Positions 25,825 to 33,438 of a stretch of 64,000 nt of DNA are shown piece by piece (within the stretch, counting starts at the first letter, position 1; every line of letters begins with the position of its first letter). The notes beneath the pieces are model-generated. The model saw only the letters and a list, made by a program, of their open reading frames with translations. It ran no database searches and had not been told where the DNA came from. The stretch spans positions 172,121 through 236,120 of the forward strand of contig NZ_BJTC01000007.1 of assembly GCF_006829085.1 (NCBI RefSeq), read 5' to 3'. The position numbers and the translations under genes are program-made. The DNA is from Chryseobacterium sp. ON_d1. GTDB taxonomy: Bacteria > Bacteroidota > Bacteroidia > Flavobacteriales > Weeksellaceae.

Positions 25825-26073
25825 ATGAAACAACTAAAACTAATAACCCGAATTCTACTAATACTATTTGTTATATTATCTTCACTATCATTCTTAGCCA
25901 TGATTAGCGTGTGCATTGCGATGATGGTTCCTTATTGGGGGAGAACAATGGGCAATGAGGCTTCCGGTTTTTTTAATGTAGCGCTCATGTTTACATTCTT
26001 CATTGGAATAGTCACCTTTATATTGTGGAGCATTTTCCTCAAGCAAAGAAAACAAAAAAACGATACTAAATAA
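25825..26073 (+). CDS. Two-helix membrane protein
   Basis: An 82-residue protein with two membrane segments (LILFVILSSLSFLAMISVCI and FFNVALMFTFFIGIVTFILW) and a charged tail (KQRKQKNDTK). No recognised family. It is preceded by the 25246-25779 gene (45-base gap) and followed 18 bases later by a lipocalin-like protein, so likely in one transcript. Confidence 0.55.
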   Translation: MKQLKLITRILLILFVILSSLSFLAMISVCIAMMVPYWGRTMGNEASGFFNVALMFTFFIGIVTFILWSIFLKQRKQKNDTK

Positions 26074-26091
26074 TCCAATAAATGCCTTAAA

Positions 26092-26565
26092 ATGAAGATT
26101 GTTACTTGTTTGATATTTTTGATAATCAGTATTTTATTTTTTCCTGAAAAGAGACTTAATAAAGATATTTCCGGAATATGGAAGCTTAATCTCTATACAA
26201 TGGATTCAGATACTATTTATTATGAAAATGCTGAAAAATATACCCTCAATTATTTTGAGAAAACATTAGGCAATCTTAAAGATTCCGAGGCAAAGAAAAG
26301 AATAGGTGAAAAATTGTATAATCAGTTTAAAACCGCTGAGCTCAATATTAATGAAAACACCATTACAGTCTATAAATTTGATGGAGATCAAACAAAAATT
26401 AACTTAAAATATAAACTTGTAGAAGGAAACATAATTCTTGATGAAAAAGCTAATCAGAAATACAAATACACTGTTGATTACAATCAAGAAACAGATATTC
26501 TGACTATAAAACAAGGGGATTCTAAAATGAATGTGGTGAGTAGGTATTCGAGATTAAGAAACTAA
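26092..26565 (+). CDS. Secreted lipocalin-like hypothetical protein
   Basis: A 157-residue protein with an N-terminal signal or anchor (VTCLIFLIISILFF) and a beta-rich domain opening DISGIWKLNLYTMDSDT, with AELNINENTITVYKFDGDQ and YKLVEGNIILDEK. 'SGIWKL' openings are typical of Bacteroidetes lipocalin-like proteins, but the family is not certain. Unknown ligand. Confidence 0.6.
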   Translation: MKIVTCLIFLIISILFFPEKRLNKDISGIWKLNLYTMDSDTIYYENAEKYTLNYFEKTLGNLKDSEAKKRIGEKLYNQFKTAELNINENTITVYKFDGDQTKINLKYKLVEGNIILDEKANQKYKYTVDYNQETDILTIKQGDSKMNVVSRYSRLRN

Positions 26566-26595
26566 TCAAAATATAACGGGACAGATCAAAATATT

Positions 26596-26799
26596 ATGAA
26601 ATATTCAGAAAAAAGAATTGAAAATTTGACCATTATCGAAAAAGCCGGAGAAGTTGTAGTAAATTATAAGAAAACAGCAAAAGACTGGTTTGATGCTTTT
26701 GCTACAATCTCTATTGGTTTATTTCTTTCCATAGCTACTTTTTCCAAATTTTTTCTAAAAGACTGGAGACTGAATTATACAATCAGGCAAAACTCTTAA
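26596..26799 (+). CDS. Short hypothetical membrane protein, probably truncated
   Basis: A 67-residue frame (MKYSEKRIENLTIIEKAGEV...) with one hydrophobic segment FATISIGLFLSIATFSKFFL. It ends abruptly in a polar tail, and the next 149 bases contain no coding continuation that I can fix. It may be the front of a longer decayed gene. Confidence 0.4.
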   Translation: MKYSEKRIENLTIIEKAGEVVVNYKKTAKDWFDAFATISIGLFLSIATFSKFFLKDWRLNYTIRQNS

Positions 26800-26948
26800 C
26801 AGTAGAATTAGATAAATATTTAAAATTAAAACACGAATGGAGAGGATATAAGGAATAATAATGTGTTAAAACGGATATTAATTTAAAAAATTCGAATATT
26901 TTCAGAAAAAAATATAGAATATTCATAACCAATTGGACTGACAAAAAA

Positions 26949-27662
26949 ATGATTATATTTTCGTATCATCTTGTGAAGCTACCATTAATCACTGCTATCA
27001 GAATTATGTTGTTCCCCATTAAATCAAAACAAATAAAGGGATTGATTTATGCGGAAACCATGTCTGCGATGATACTAGGTTCACCTATTTTCTCTAAGTC
27101 CAGATTTTTTAACAGAGAAATTGTATTTTTTGCTCAGTGGGAAAATGAAAATGACCTAAATGTTTTTTTACAATCCACCTCAAGGGGAAGGCAAATAGCA
27201 AAAGGATGGCACGTAAGGTTAGAATTCTTAAGACAATGGGGAAGAATCTCAGGATTTCAAATTCCGAAAAAAGAGATGGAAATAGAAAACGAAAATACTC
27301 CTGTAGTAGCGGTTACTATCGCTCGAATGAAGTATATGCAAATACCAAGATTTCTTCGTTGGGGTAGGCCTGTTGAAAAACAAGTTCGAGATGATAATAG
27401 GACGACTCTGTCTTTGGCTTCTATTCGATATCCCAACATTATTTCTACTTTTTCCATTTGGAAAACACAAAAAGCAATGACAGATATGGTACATGGTCAT
27501 AGTAAAATGCCACAGCCCAAAAGACATATCAATGCGGTGAAAGAACGGGATAGAAAAGATTTTCATTTTGAATTCACAACATTGCGGTTTAGACCATTAG
27601 CGGAATATGGTGAATGGAAAAATAAGTCAAATTATATCCTGAATAAAGCTGAATCGTTATAA
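26949..27662 (+). CDS. CrtA-like (spheroidene monooxygenase family) protein
   Basis: A 237-residue protein resembling the spheroidene monooxygenase (acyclic carotenoid 2-ketolase) family: AQWENENDLNVFLQSTSRGR, KGWHVRLEFLRQWGRISGF, VAVTIARMKYMQIPRFLRWG and TTLSLASIRYPNIISTFSIW. The fold is expected to be a dimeric ferredoxin-like barrel. No other carotenoid gene is in the window, so a carotenoid substrate is doubtful; related proteins may bind haem or act on other compounds. It lies amid small envelope proteins. Confidence 0.55.
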   Translation: MIIFSYHLVKLPLITAIRIMLFPIKSKQIKGLIYAETMSAMILGSPIFSKSRFFNREIVFFAQWENENDLNVFLQSTSRGRQIAKGWHVRLEFLRQWGRISGFQIPKKEMEIENENTPVVAVTIARMKYMQIPRFLRWGRPVEKQVRDDNRTTLSLASIRYPNIISTFSIWKTQKAMTDMVHGHSKMPQPKRHINAVKERDRKDFHFEFTTLRFRPLAEYGEWKNKSNYILNKAESL

Positions 27663-27716
27663 GCTTATTATATACAAAACAAAATTATCAAATAGTGTGT
27701 ATTTAATCAAATAATA

Positions 27717-28739
27717 ATGAATAGATTAAATTTTAAATCAAAACTACTGACATTAATTCTATTATTTTTAATTTTTAACAGTAGTTACAGCCAGAATTTG
27801 TTAGATGAGGTTAAAAGCAATTCAAAATTAGTCATTAGACTAAAGGATTGTTATAGAGCCTTTCATATAAACAATATCATTGCTGAGCAAAAAGAAATGA
27901 TAAACCTTACGATCGATGATAGTTCGGATGAAGAACTGAAAATATTGCTTGGTGATTATATTAAAGTCTGTGACAGTTTAAAAAAGATTCACTTTAAAAA
28001 TGATACTCTTAACACTTATATTTCCGATTTTTTAGTGTTGACCAAACAGAGTTACAGCATTTCCAGGAATAAAGGCTTTAATTCACCTGATTTTAAAAAG
28101 GATTTTGAAAAGTATAAAGCATTCAGTGACAAATATATGAATTATTTTTACTCAACTTTTGCAACTCACAATTTTATTAGTATAAACGAGGAAATGTATT
28201 GGAAAACGATTGATAAGAACAATCATATTAAATCGGCCGATTATGAAAAATACAAAAAATTAAAAACAACAAATTTGAAAGATGCTCTGGTTCTGCTTGA
28301 GAAAATTTCAAAACATACAACAGACTTTCAGGAATATTATGTTTATAAAATTGAACTCGCAGATCAGTATGTAAGGAACGCTGAAAGGCTTGATGAAAAT
28401 TCAATTAACAAAGCAATTGAGATTTACAAATCAATTATAGACCAAAAAAAGTATAGCATTTATCTTTTTGAAGCTTGGTTAAAATGGAGAATTGTTAGCC
28501 AACAGTTTGTTCATGGAATTTCAAAAACATCTGATATTCCGAATCATACATATGATAAAGTGAGAGAGCAGGCTGCGTTAACTGTTCTTGATTACATCAA
28601 TACACACAGCAACGATGAAATGGCAATCAATGAGTTTCTTTTATTGTCAACACATGATGTTGTAAAACGCTTTGGTGATTACCCTTACGGAAATCAAAAC
28701 ACTGTAGAATATCATGAAACATTTGATGAAGAAAAATAA
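27717..28739 (+). CDS. Secreted helical hypothetical protein, 340 aa
   Basis: An exported protein: signal peptide to about residue 25 (LILLFLIFNSSYSQ), then an all-helical, Lys/Asp-rich domain with TPR-like spacing (TDFQEYYVYKIELADQYVRN, NKAIEIYKSIIDQKKYSIYL). No enzyme motif or lipobox. The next gene starts 36 bases later on the same strand. Unknown function. Confidence 0.65.
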   Translation: MNRLNFKSKLLTLILLFLIFNSSYSQNLLDEVKSNSKLVIRLKDCYRAFHINNIIAEQKEMINLTIDDSSDEELKILLGDYIKVCDSLKKIHFKNDTLNTYISDFLVLTKQSYSISRNKGFNSPDFKKDFEKYKAFSDKYMNYFYSTFATHNFISINEEMYWKTIDKNNHIKSADYEKYKKLKTTNLKDALVLLEKISKHTTDFQEYYVYKIELADQYVRNAERLDENSINKAIEIYKSIIDQKKYSIYLFEAWLKWRIVSQQFVHGISKTSDIPNHTYDKVREQAALTVLDYINTHSNDEMAINEFLLLSTHDVVKRFGDYPYGNQNTVEYHETFDEEK

Positions 28740-28775
28740 GCTATGATATTTATTAAAATTACCCTTGAAATATTT

Positions 28776-29321
28776 ATGAAATTCTCATTCAAATTACTGT
28801 CTATTCTGATTCTACTTTTATTATTTTCTTCTGCCATTCATGCTCAGGAATTGCCATTTTATGATTTTGACCAGGTTGATTATTTTTCAATAGATATTAG
28901 TACTCAAGATATTTCCGACATAGAATATCAGAGAAAGAAAAACTCATTCGACTATAAAAAAATAAGTAAAAAAGATTCCTTGTTTTTGTCACTATTAAGA
29001 AATAACTATCCTGAAACAATACAAGAGGATTTTCCTGAAAAACTTATAAAATACGGTTTTAAGAAAACTGATATTGATAAAAAACGATACCCAGAAATAA
29101 ATACTATTTTCAGCGAAAAGCCATGTAATGACGATTTAGGAAGTTTTTGCATTCCTACATTTAGAGATATCTTTATTTTCAGAAAAAAAGATCAGATTGT
29201 AGGAATTGCTAAGATCTGTTATAGCTGTCATCTTGCGACAATAATAGGCACTGAAAGAAATATCCGAAATTTCGGAAGTTGTGGTGATTTCCGTAAACTG
29301 CAGGAACTCATGAATAAGTAA
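28776..29321 (+). CDS. Secreted hypothetical protein with C-terminal CYSCH motif
   Basis: About 181 residues from ATG 28776, where a clean signal peptide begins (LLSILILLLLFSSAIHAQE); an ATG at 28743 is less likely. The C-terminal part reads IFRKKDQIVGIAKICYSCHL then ATIIGTERNIRNFG. CYSCH fits the CxxCH haem-attachment pattern, but such short motifs also occur by chance, and a cytochrome c fold is not apparent. Probably periplasmic. Unknown function. Confidence 0.6.
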   Translation: MKFSFKLLSILILLLLFSSAIHAQELPFYDFDQVDYFSIDISTQDISDIEYQRKKNSFDYKKISKKDSLFLSLLRNNYPETIQEDFPEKLIKYGFKKTDIDKKRYPEINTIFSEKPCNDDLGSFCIPTFRDIFIFRKKDQIVGIAKICYSCHLATIIGTERNIRNFGSCGDFRKLQELMNK

Positions 29322-29342
29322 ATCCGGTTGAAATCTTTTGAA

Positions 29343-29630
29343 ATGGAAAATGACTTCAAAAATGACACCCAATCTTTAATCAATGGCTTAAGACAAGCTG
29401 AAAGGATGTTGTCAGAATTTTCAGGCGGATACTCAGGTCAATATTTTTCTGCTGAAGAATTTCACAAAGATTTAAAAGATCATATTTTTGAATTGGAAAA
29501 TGGAAACAAAGCCGTTCTGGAAGATTTATTTATATGGTTTGCTCCAACCTGTCAATGGGATGAATTCGTAGGGGATACAATATTGGGAGAAAGAATTTTT
29601 CAGCAGATTACTACCTTAAAAAATAATTAA
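29343..29630 (+). CDS. Small acidic cytoplasmic hypothetical protein
   Basis: A 95-residue soluble protein from ATG 29343 (MENDFKNDTQSLINGLRQAE), acidic, with FSAEEFHKDLKDHIFELENG and LFIWFAPTCQWDEFVGD. The style resembles small immunity or toxin-associated proteins of Bacteroidetes, but no family is identified. It starts 21 bases after the preceding secreted protein gene. Confidence 0.55.
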   Translation: MENDFKNDTQSLINGLRQAERMLSEFSGGYSGQYFSAEEFHKDLKDHIFELENGNKAVLEDLFIWFAPTCQWDEFVGDTILGERIFQQITTLKNN

Positions 29631-29651
29631 CCTCTTCTTATATGCAATAAC

Positions 29652-29969
29652 ATGAAAGTTATAAAGATGAATTTAAAAAAACTTAACAGGATCGTTCTGT
29701 GGATACTGATTGGACTTTGTGTTTTGACAATGCTTGGGCTCTTGAACTTTGGTCATGGGCTAGGAAACATTATTTATTTCCCGCCGATTATTTTAGCAAC
29801 TGTTGGACATGTCTTAATTACAAGGTGGCTCAAGAAGAAAAATAACAATAAATATTGGCTTCCACTTATTGTGATAAGCTCCATTATTTGTTTGAGTATT
29901 ATTTATTATGCGACATGGGGACGAGGCGGAGAGTTTTCCTGGGATGGAAGAGTGTTTTTTATAAAATAA
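29652..29969 (+). CDS. Three-helix membrane protein
   Basis: A 105-residue protein with three hydrophobic segments (LWILIGLCVLTMLGLL, IIYFPPIILATVGHVLI, YWLPLIVISSIICLSIIYY) and a short aromatic C-terminal tail. ATG 29667 is an alternative start. No recognised family. It is co-directional with its neighbours at a spacing of 20-30 bases. Confidence 0.55.
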   Translation: MKVIKMNLKKLNRIVLWILIGLCVLTMLGLLNFGHGLGNIIYFPPIILATVGHVLITRWLKKKNNNKYWLPLIVISSIICLSIIYYATWGRGGEFSWDGRVFFIK

Positions 29970-30001
29970 AAACTCCTTTATGAAACTTCAAAACAGAAAA
30001 A

Positions 30002-30658
30002 ATGAAAAATACTTTAATTATAATTTTGACATTAACATTGTTGAATAACTGCAATAAAATACAAAAACAAACTCAAGGCGAACATGAAAGAACTGAACTT
30101 GTTCCCGAGCCGGACAAAGCAGAAAGGTTAAAATTTGAAGCGATTGAAAAACTTAAAAAATCAAATTGTATTTTTGATGAGCCTGATGTATCACTTTCCG
30201 GAATAATTTTAAGAAATTCAGAAAGTGCCACAAAAATTATTGGTTCGGAAAATGATATGGATACATTAGACCATTATCGTTTTTATTCAAAACTTAAAGG
30301 CGAAATTCTAACATTAACACAACATCCCGGAGATAGTAAAAACCAGATTTCAATAATTAAAGTTCAGAAATCGGATAAACCCAATGGTGAATTTAAAGAA
30401 TTAAACTTTGATACATTTGCAACAGGAAAAGGAATAAAATTAGGCCTGACAAAAAAGCAAATTATTGAAAAATTGGGGGATTGTTATGCACCAATTGACA
30501 GTACAAAAAATTACATAGAACTTTATTATGTCATTGAACAACCGCAAGACAGTAAATCAAAAATTTTGGAAAAGAACAATATGCCCAAATATTTTGCAAG
30601 TTATAAATTATGGAATGACAGATTAGAAAAATTTGAGTTTGGATTTGAATATCCCTGA
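30002..30658 (+). CDS. Lipoprotein of unknown function, 218 aa
   Basis: A signal sequence ends in LLNNC, a plausible lipobox, giving a lipidated Cys at about residue 17. The mature part is charged, then beta-rich with LDHYRFYSKLKGEILTLTQH and a repeat-like GIKLGLTKKQIIEKLGDCYA. The latter resembles SmpA/OmlA-type 'GMTKxEVxxxLG' motifs of small outer-membrane lipoproteins. This resemblance is suggestive only. Confidence 0.6.
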   Translation: MKNTLIIILTLTLLNNCNKIQKQTQGEHERTELVPEPDKAERLKFEAIEKLKKSNCIFDEPDVSLSGIILRNSESATKIIGSENDMDTLDHYRFYSKLKGEILTLTQHPGDSKNQISIIKVQKSDKPNGEFKELNFDTFATGKGIKLGLTKKQIIEKLGDCYAPIDSTKNYIELYYVIEQPQDSKSKILEKNNMPKYFASYKLWNDRLEKFEFGFEYP

Positions 30659-30775
30659 AAGCAAATATTTACAAAGACAACAAAAAACATTGAACATTCA
30701 TTATATGGTATTACAGCAAACGAAATTAGTACTAAATAATAGAGCAATTCTTGAAAGGGTAAACAATAAATTTAT

Positions 30776-31078
30776 ATGCAAATAAGTATGACGGAGGAAC
30801 AATTAAAACTGCAAATTAAGAGAATGGAAATGATGTGTAAGTCTTTCCAATCAAATTCAGAAAAGTATCCGGAATTTCTACCGGAATTTGAAGCTTCTAA
30901 ATCAATAAATAATATTCTGAAGCAATCAATTAATTTAACGAGTGAAAATTATAATGACATATTGAAAGTCCTGAAAAATCTTGACTTAATAAAACATTAT
31001 GAGGGTTCGGGTTGGTATGACTATAAACTTCATTTAAATTCTTTGTTGAAACATAAATGGTTTAATGGTGTTAATTAG
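30776..31078 (+). CDS. Small helical hypothetical protein
   Basis: A 100-residue soluble helical protein (MTEEQLKLQIKRMEMMCKSF; ENYNDILKVLKNLDLIKHYE) with an aromatic C-terminus (GSGWYDYKLHLNSLLKHKWF). Starts at 30776 or 30788. No family recognised; comparable to orphan immunity-type proteins. Confidence 0.5.
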   Translation: MQISMTEEQLKLQIKRMEMMCKSFQSNSEKYPEFLPEFEASKSINNILKQSINLTSENYNDILKVLKNLDLIKHYEGSGWYDYKLHLNSLLKHKWFNGVN

Positions 31079-31145
31079 AAAGATGGAATGATATTTCAGT
31101 CCTTTTGGAATACCTAATCCATTATCTGCAACTAAACAAGACAGT

Positions 31146-31634
31146 ATGCTGGAACAAATTGGAATTGACAGACAAATAAAGAAAGACATCATTAAAGGCA
31201 TTCTATCCGAGACTTTTAAAGGATGCAAAATTCATTATTTTGATCAGGGAAACACTTGGGAAATTGAGGATGCAAAACAACTTGATGATCATTCAATTTG
31301 TTTCAGTCTTATTAAAAATGAAAGTGAATTTCCCATTATGATTGAAATAGCAGGAACTCCGGATAAGAATGCGCTAGAACGGGGACAGTATCTGGCAAAA
31401 ATTATTTCAGATAAGCTGAATTGCAAGACCATTACAGATTATAAGGAACCGCATGAATCATTGTACTGTCCTTCAGATTCGGTAATTTTTGATAAAGGAC
31501 ACTCATACTTCGCAGATGACAGTAACACTATTTGGGCTGATGGAGAAGGCGATGAAGTAAAAATTGTAAAAGAAATTTTTCTGGTAAATTATAAATTTGA
31601 TGATAAAGCTAATTTAATCAATGGCAGTAGTTAA
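31146..31634 (+). CDS. Hypothetical protein, possibly immunity-type
   Basis: A 162-residue soluble acidic protein. Middle part: CKIHYFDQGNTWEIEDAKQL, FPIMIEIAGTPDKNALERGQ, YLAKIISDKLNCKTITDYKE; it ends in an acidic, Asp/Glu-rich tail. No signal. It is the last of the small-protein series, followed by hairpin element copy D and the VIT gene. Function unknown. Confidence 0.5.
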   Translation: MLEQIGIDRQIKKDIIKGILSETFKGCKIHYFDQGNTWEIEDAKQLDDHSICFSLIKNESEFPIMIEIAGTPDKNALERGQYLAKIISDKLNCKTITDYKEPHESLYCPSDSVIFDKGHSYFADDSNTIWADGEGDEVKIVKEIFLVNYKFDDKANLINGSS

Positions 31635-31710
31635 CAACTTTCTTTAGTTGAACCATTTGTCTATTTGTCAAGTAACGAGGATGTCTTCAAACACTATTGT
31701 AGATTACTTA
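31635..31710 (+). repeat. Intergenic hairpin element, copy D (degenerate)
   Basis: A short stem CAACT / AGTTG (about 31635-31650) is followed by ACCATTTGTCTATTTGTCAAGTAACGAGGATGTCTTCAAACACT. This aligns with the tail of copy C near 5775-5815 (shared AACGAG...TCTTCAAACACT). The remainder of the gap to 31937 holds only AT-rich DNA and presumably the VIT promoter. Confidence 0.4.
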
Positions 31711-31937
31711 TTTGTTTGAGCCAAGTGAAATAGAAACTACAGACTTTTTTTCTGCTAAGAAACTTTTTAATTGGCTTTGTTTATCTAGAAACTGATTGTT
31801 TTTCAGTATTATACTTTCTTCTATAATAGAATCAAATCAGATAATCTTTCCCTTAATTTGAGATTTAAATAAAATCAGTTTAAATTTGACTTGCTAAAGA
31901 TCTTTGGTAAGTCATTTTTTAACAAAAAAATAAGCTT

Positions 31938-32633
31938 ATGCATCATCAATTGGAAAAACATTATGTCAATAGAGTCGGTTGGCTTCGTGCAGCGGTTTTA
32001 GGTGCAAATGACGGATTGTTGTCTACTACAAGTATTGTAATTGGTGTTGCTGCAGCTAATCCCGATAGAAATACCATTATTCTTGCTGCATTAGCAGGAA
32101 TGATTGCAGGAGCGATGTCTATGGCTGCAGGAGAATATGTTTCAGTTAGCTCACAAGAGGATACAGAAAAAGCTGATCTTTTAAGAGAAAAACGGGAACT
32201 TGAAGAAATGCCGGAAGTGGAGTTAGGAGAATTAGCTAAAATCTATCAAAGGCGAGGTGTAAGCAAAGAAACTGCTTTACAGGTCGCCATTGAATTAAGT
32301 AATCACGATGCTTTGGCTGCTCATGTTCACGATGAATTGGGAATCAATGAAATTACTCAGGCAAAACCTTTGCAGGCTGCATTTGCATCTTTGGGTTCAT
32401 TTGCTTTAGGAGCATTATTACCTTTTGGTGTTTCTCTTTTTGCTCCGATTAAGGAAATGGTATACTTCCAATACGGATTTTCAATTATTTTCCTAATGAT
32501 CTTAGGGGCAATTTCAGCTAAAACAGGAGGTTCAAAAATAGGAATTGCTGTGCTAAGAATATGCTTATGGGGAACTGTTGCTATGGGAGTAACAGCATTA
32601 ATAGGACATTTCTTTGGTATGACTATAACTTAG
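31938..32633 (+). CDS. VIT1/CCC1-family Fe2+/Mn2+ transporter
   Basis: A 231-residue membrane protein of the VIT1/CCC1 family, with about five helices: GWLRAAVLGANDGLLSTTSI, AALAGMIAGAMSMAAGEYVS, the cytoplasmic acidic metal-binding region (SSQEDTEKADLLREKRELEE through HDALAAHVHDELG), SLGSFALGALLPFGVSLF and a C-terminal helix pair. The family moves ferrous iron or manganese out of the cytoplasm, often by proton exchange. The first helix and Glu-rich loop match closely. Single gene; a zinc-ribbon gene follows 125 bases later. Confidence 0.9.
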   Translation: MHHQLEKHYVNRVGWLRAAVLGANDGLLSTTSIVIGVAAANPDRNTIILAALAGMIAGAMSMAAGEYVSVSSQEDTEKADLLREKRELEEMPEVELGELAKIYQRRGVSKETALQVAIELSNHDALAAHVHDELGINEITQAKPLQAAFASLGSFALGALLPFGVSLFAPIKEMVYFQYGFSIIFLMILGAISAKTGGSKIGIAVLRICLWGTVAMGVTALIGHFFGMTIT

Positions 32634-32758
32634 CGCAAGAATAATATATAAGAACTTACGATATTGCATTTTATGGATCGATTTTATTTTAAAATTGATA
32701 ACTTAGTGAAAAATATATACAAATTTTTAATAATATTTTTATAATAAAACTTTAGACC

Positions 32759-33004
32759 ATGAGAGTAGATCAAACTTTACCATGTCCGTCATGTGGAAGA
32801 CCTATTACCTATAATCTGCAAGCATTAATTGCTGGAGCTAGTTTTGAATGTCTAAACTGTGGGGCAAAGATTAAAATTTACGCATCGAGTGTAAACGATG
32901 TAAAAAAGCATTATGAAAAATTCATAAATCTGAAAGATAAATCTAAAGCTCAAAAAGTTGATACATTCGCAATCAATGAATTTATTGAGATTATCGATAA
33001 ATAA
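32759..33004 (+). CDS. Zinc-ribbon protein
   Basis: An 81-residue protein with one CPSCG...CLNCG zinc ribbon (Cys at about residues 9, 12, 31, 34) followed by a charged helical tail (NDVKKHYEKFINLKDKSKAQ). Typical of small zinc-ribbon proteins of unknown role. Located after the VIT transporter in the same direction. Confidence 0.7.
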   Translation: MRVDQTLPCPSCGRPITYNLQALIAGASFECLNCGAKIKIYASSVNDVKKHYEKFINLKDKSKAQKVDTFAINEFIEIIDK

Positions 33005-33112
33005 TAATATTTATTGTTTTTTATATTATTATTTTACTTAATCAATACTGTACTTTAAATAAAAGTACTTGAAAAATACTACGATATAACATTCCGTCTT
33101 TTAATCTGATGT

Positions 33113-33350
33113 TTATAAAATTTCAATAAATGTTATCCAAACAGAACCTCTATATAATTTTCGTAGTAAGTCAAAATTTCTTATTTCATCAAAAGCATCT
33201 TCAAACGCATTTCTTCCGATGGTGAGAAGTTGATGCTCTTTCTCCGGTCTTCAAATAAAGTTAAATGCCTGAAAATAATTATTATTTCCTAACAGAAATC
33301 TTGATTCAATGAGCAGTTCTTGTCTCTGTTTTCTGGTAAAGCGGAACACC
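33113..33350 (-). pseudogene. Decayed gene remnant
   Basis: On the minus strand one frame reads RFTRKQRQELLIESRFLLGN then NNYFQAFNFI, an in-frame TGA, and then RPEKEHQLLTIGRNAFEDAF, DEIRNFDLLRKLYRGSVWIT to a TAA at 33113-33115. The protein-like composition on both sides of one stop suggests a broken gene. No family is recognised. Otherwise the gap 33005-33438 is empty. Confidence 0.4.
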
Positions 33351-33438
33351 CTGATAAAATAACCTAATATTCAATTAGCATAAAATACTCTCACCAAAAA
33401 TTGTAGGTGTAAAACATCTTTATTAATATTGTGTTCAT

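Noticed and set aside
28776..29321. Calling the CYSCH protein a cytochrome c
   Set aside because: Only one short CxxCH, with no axial Met context or cytochrome fold signals; kept as hypothetical.
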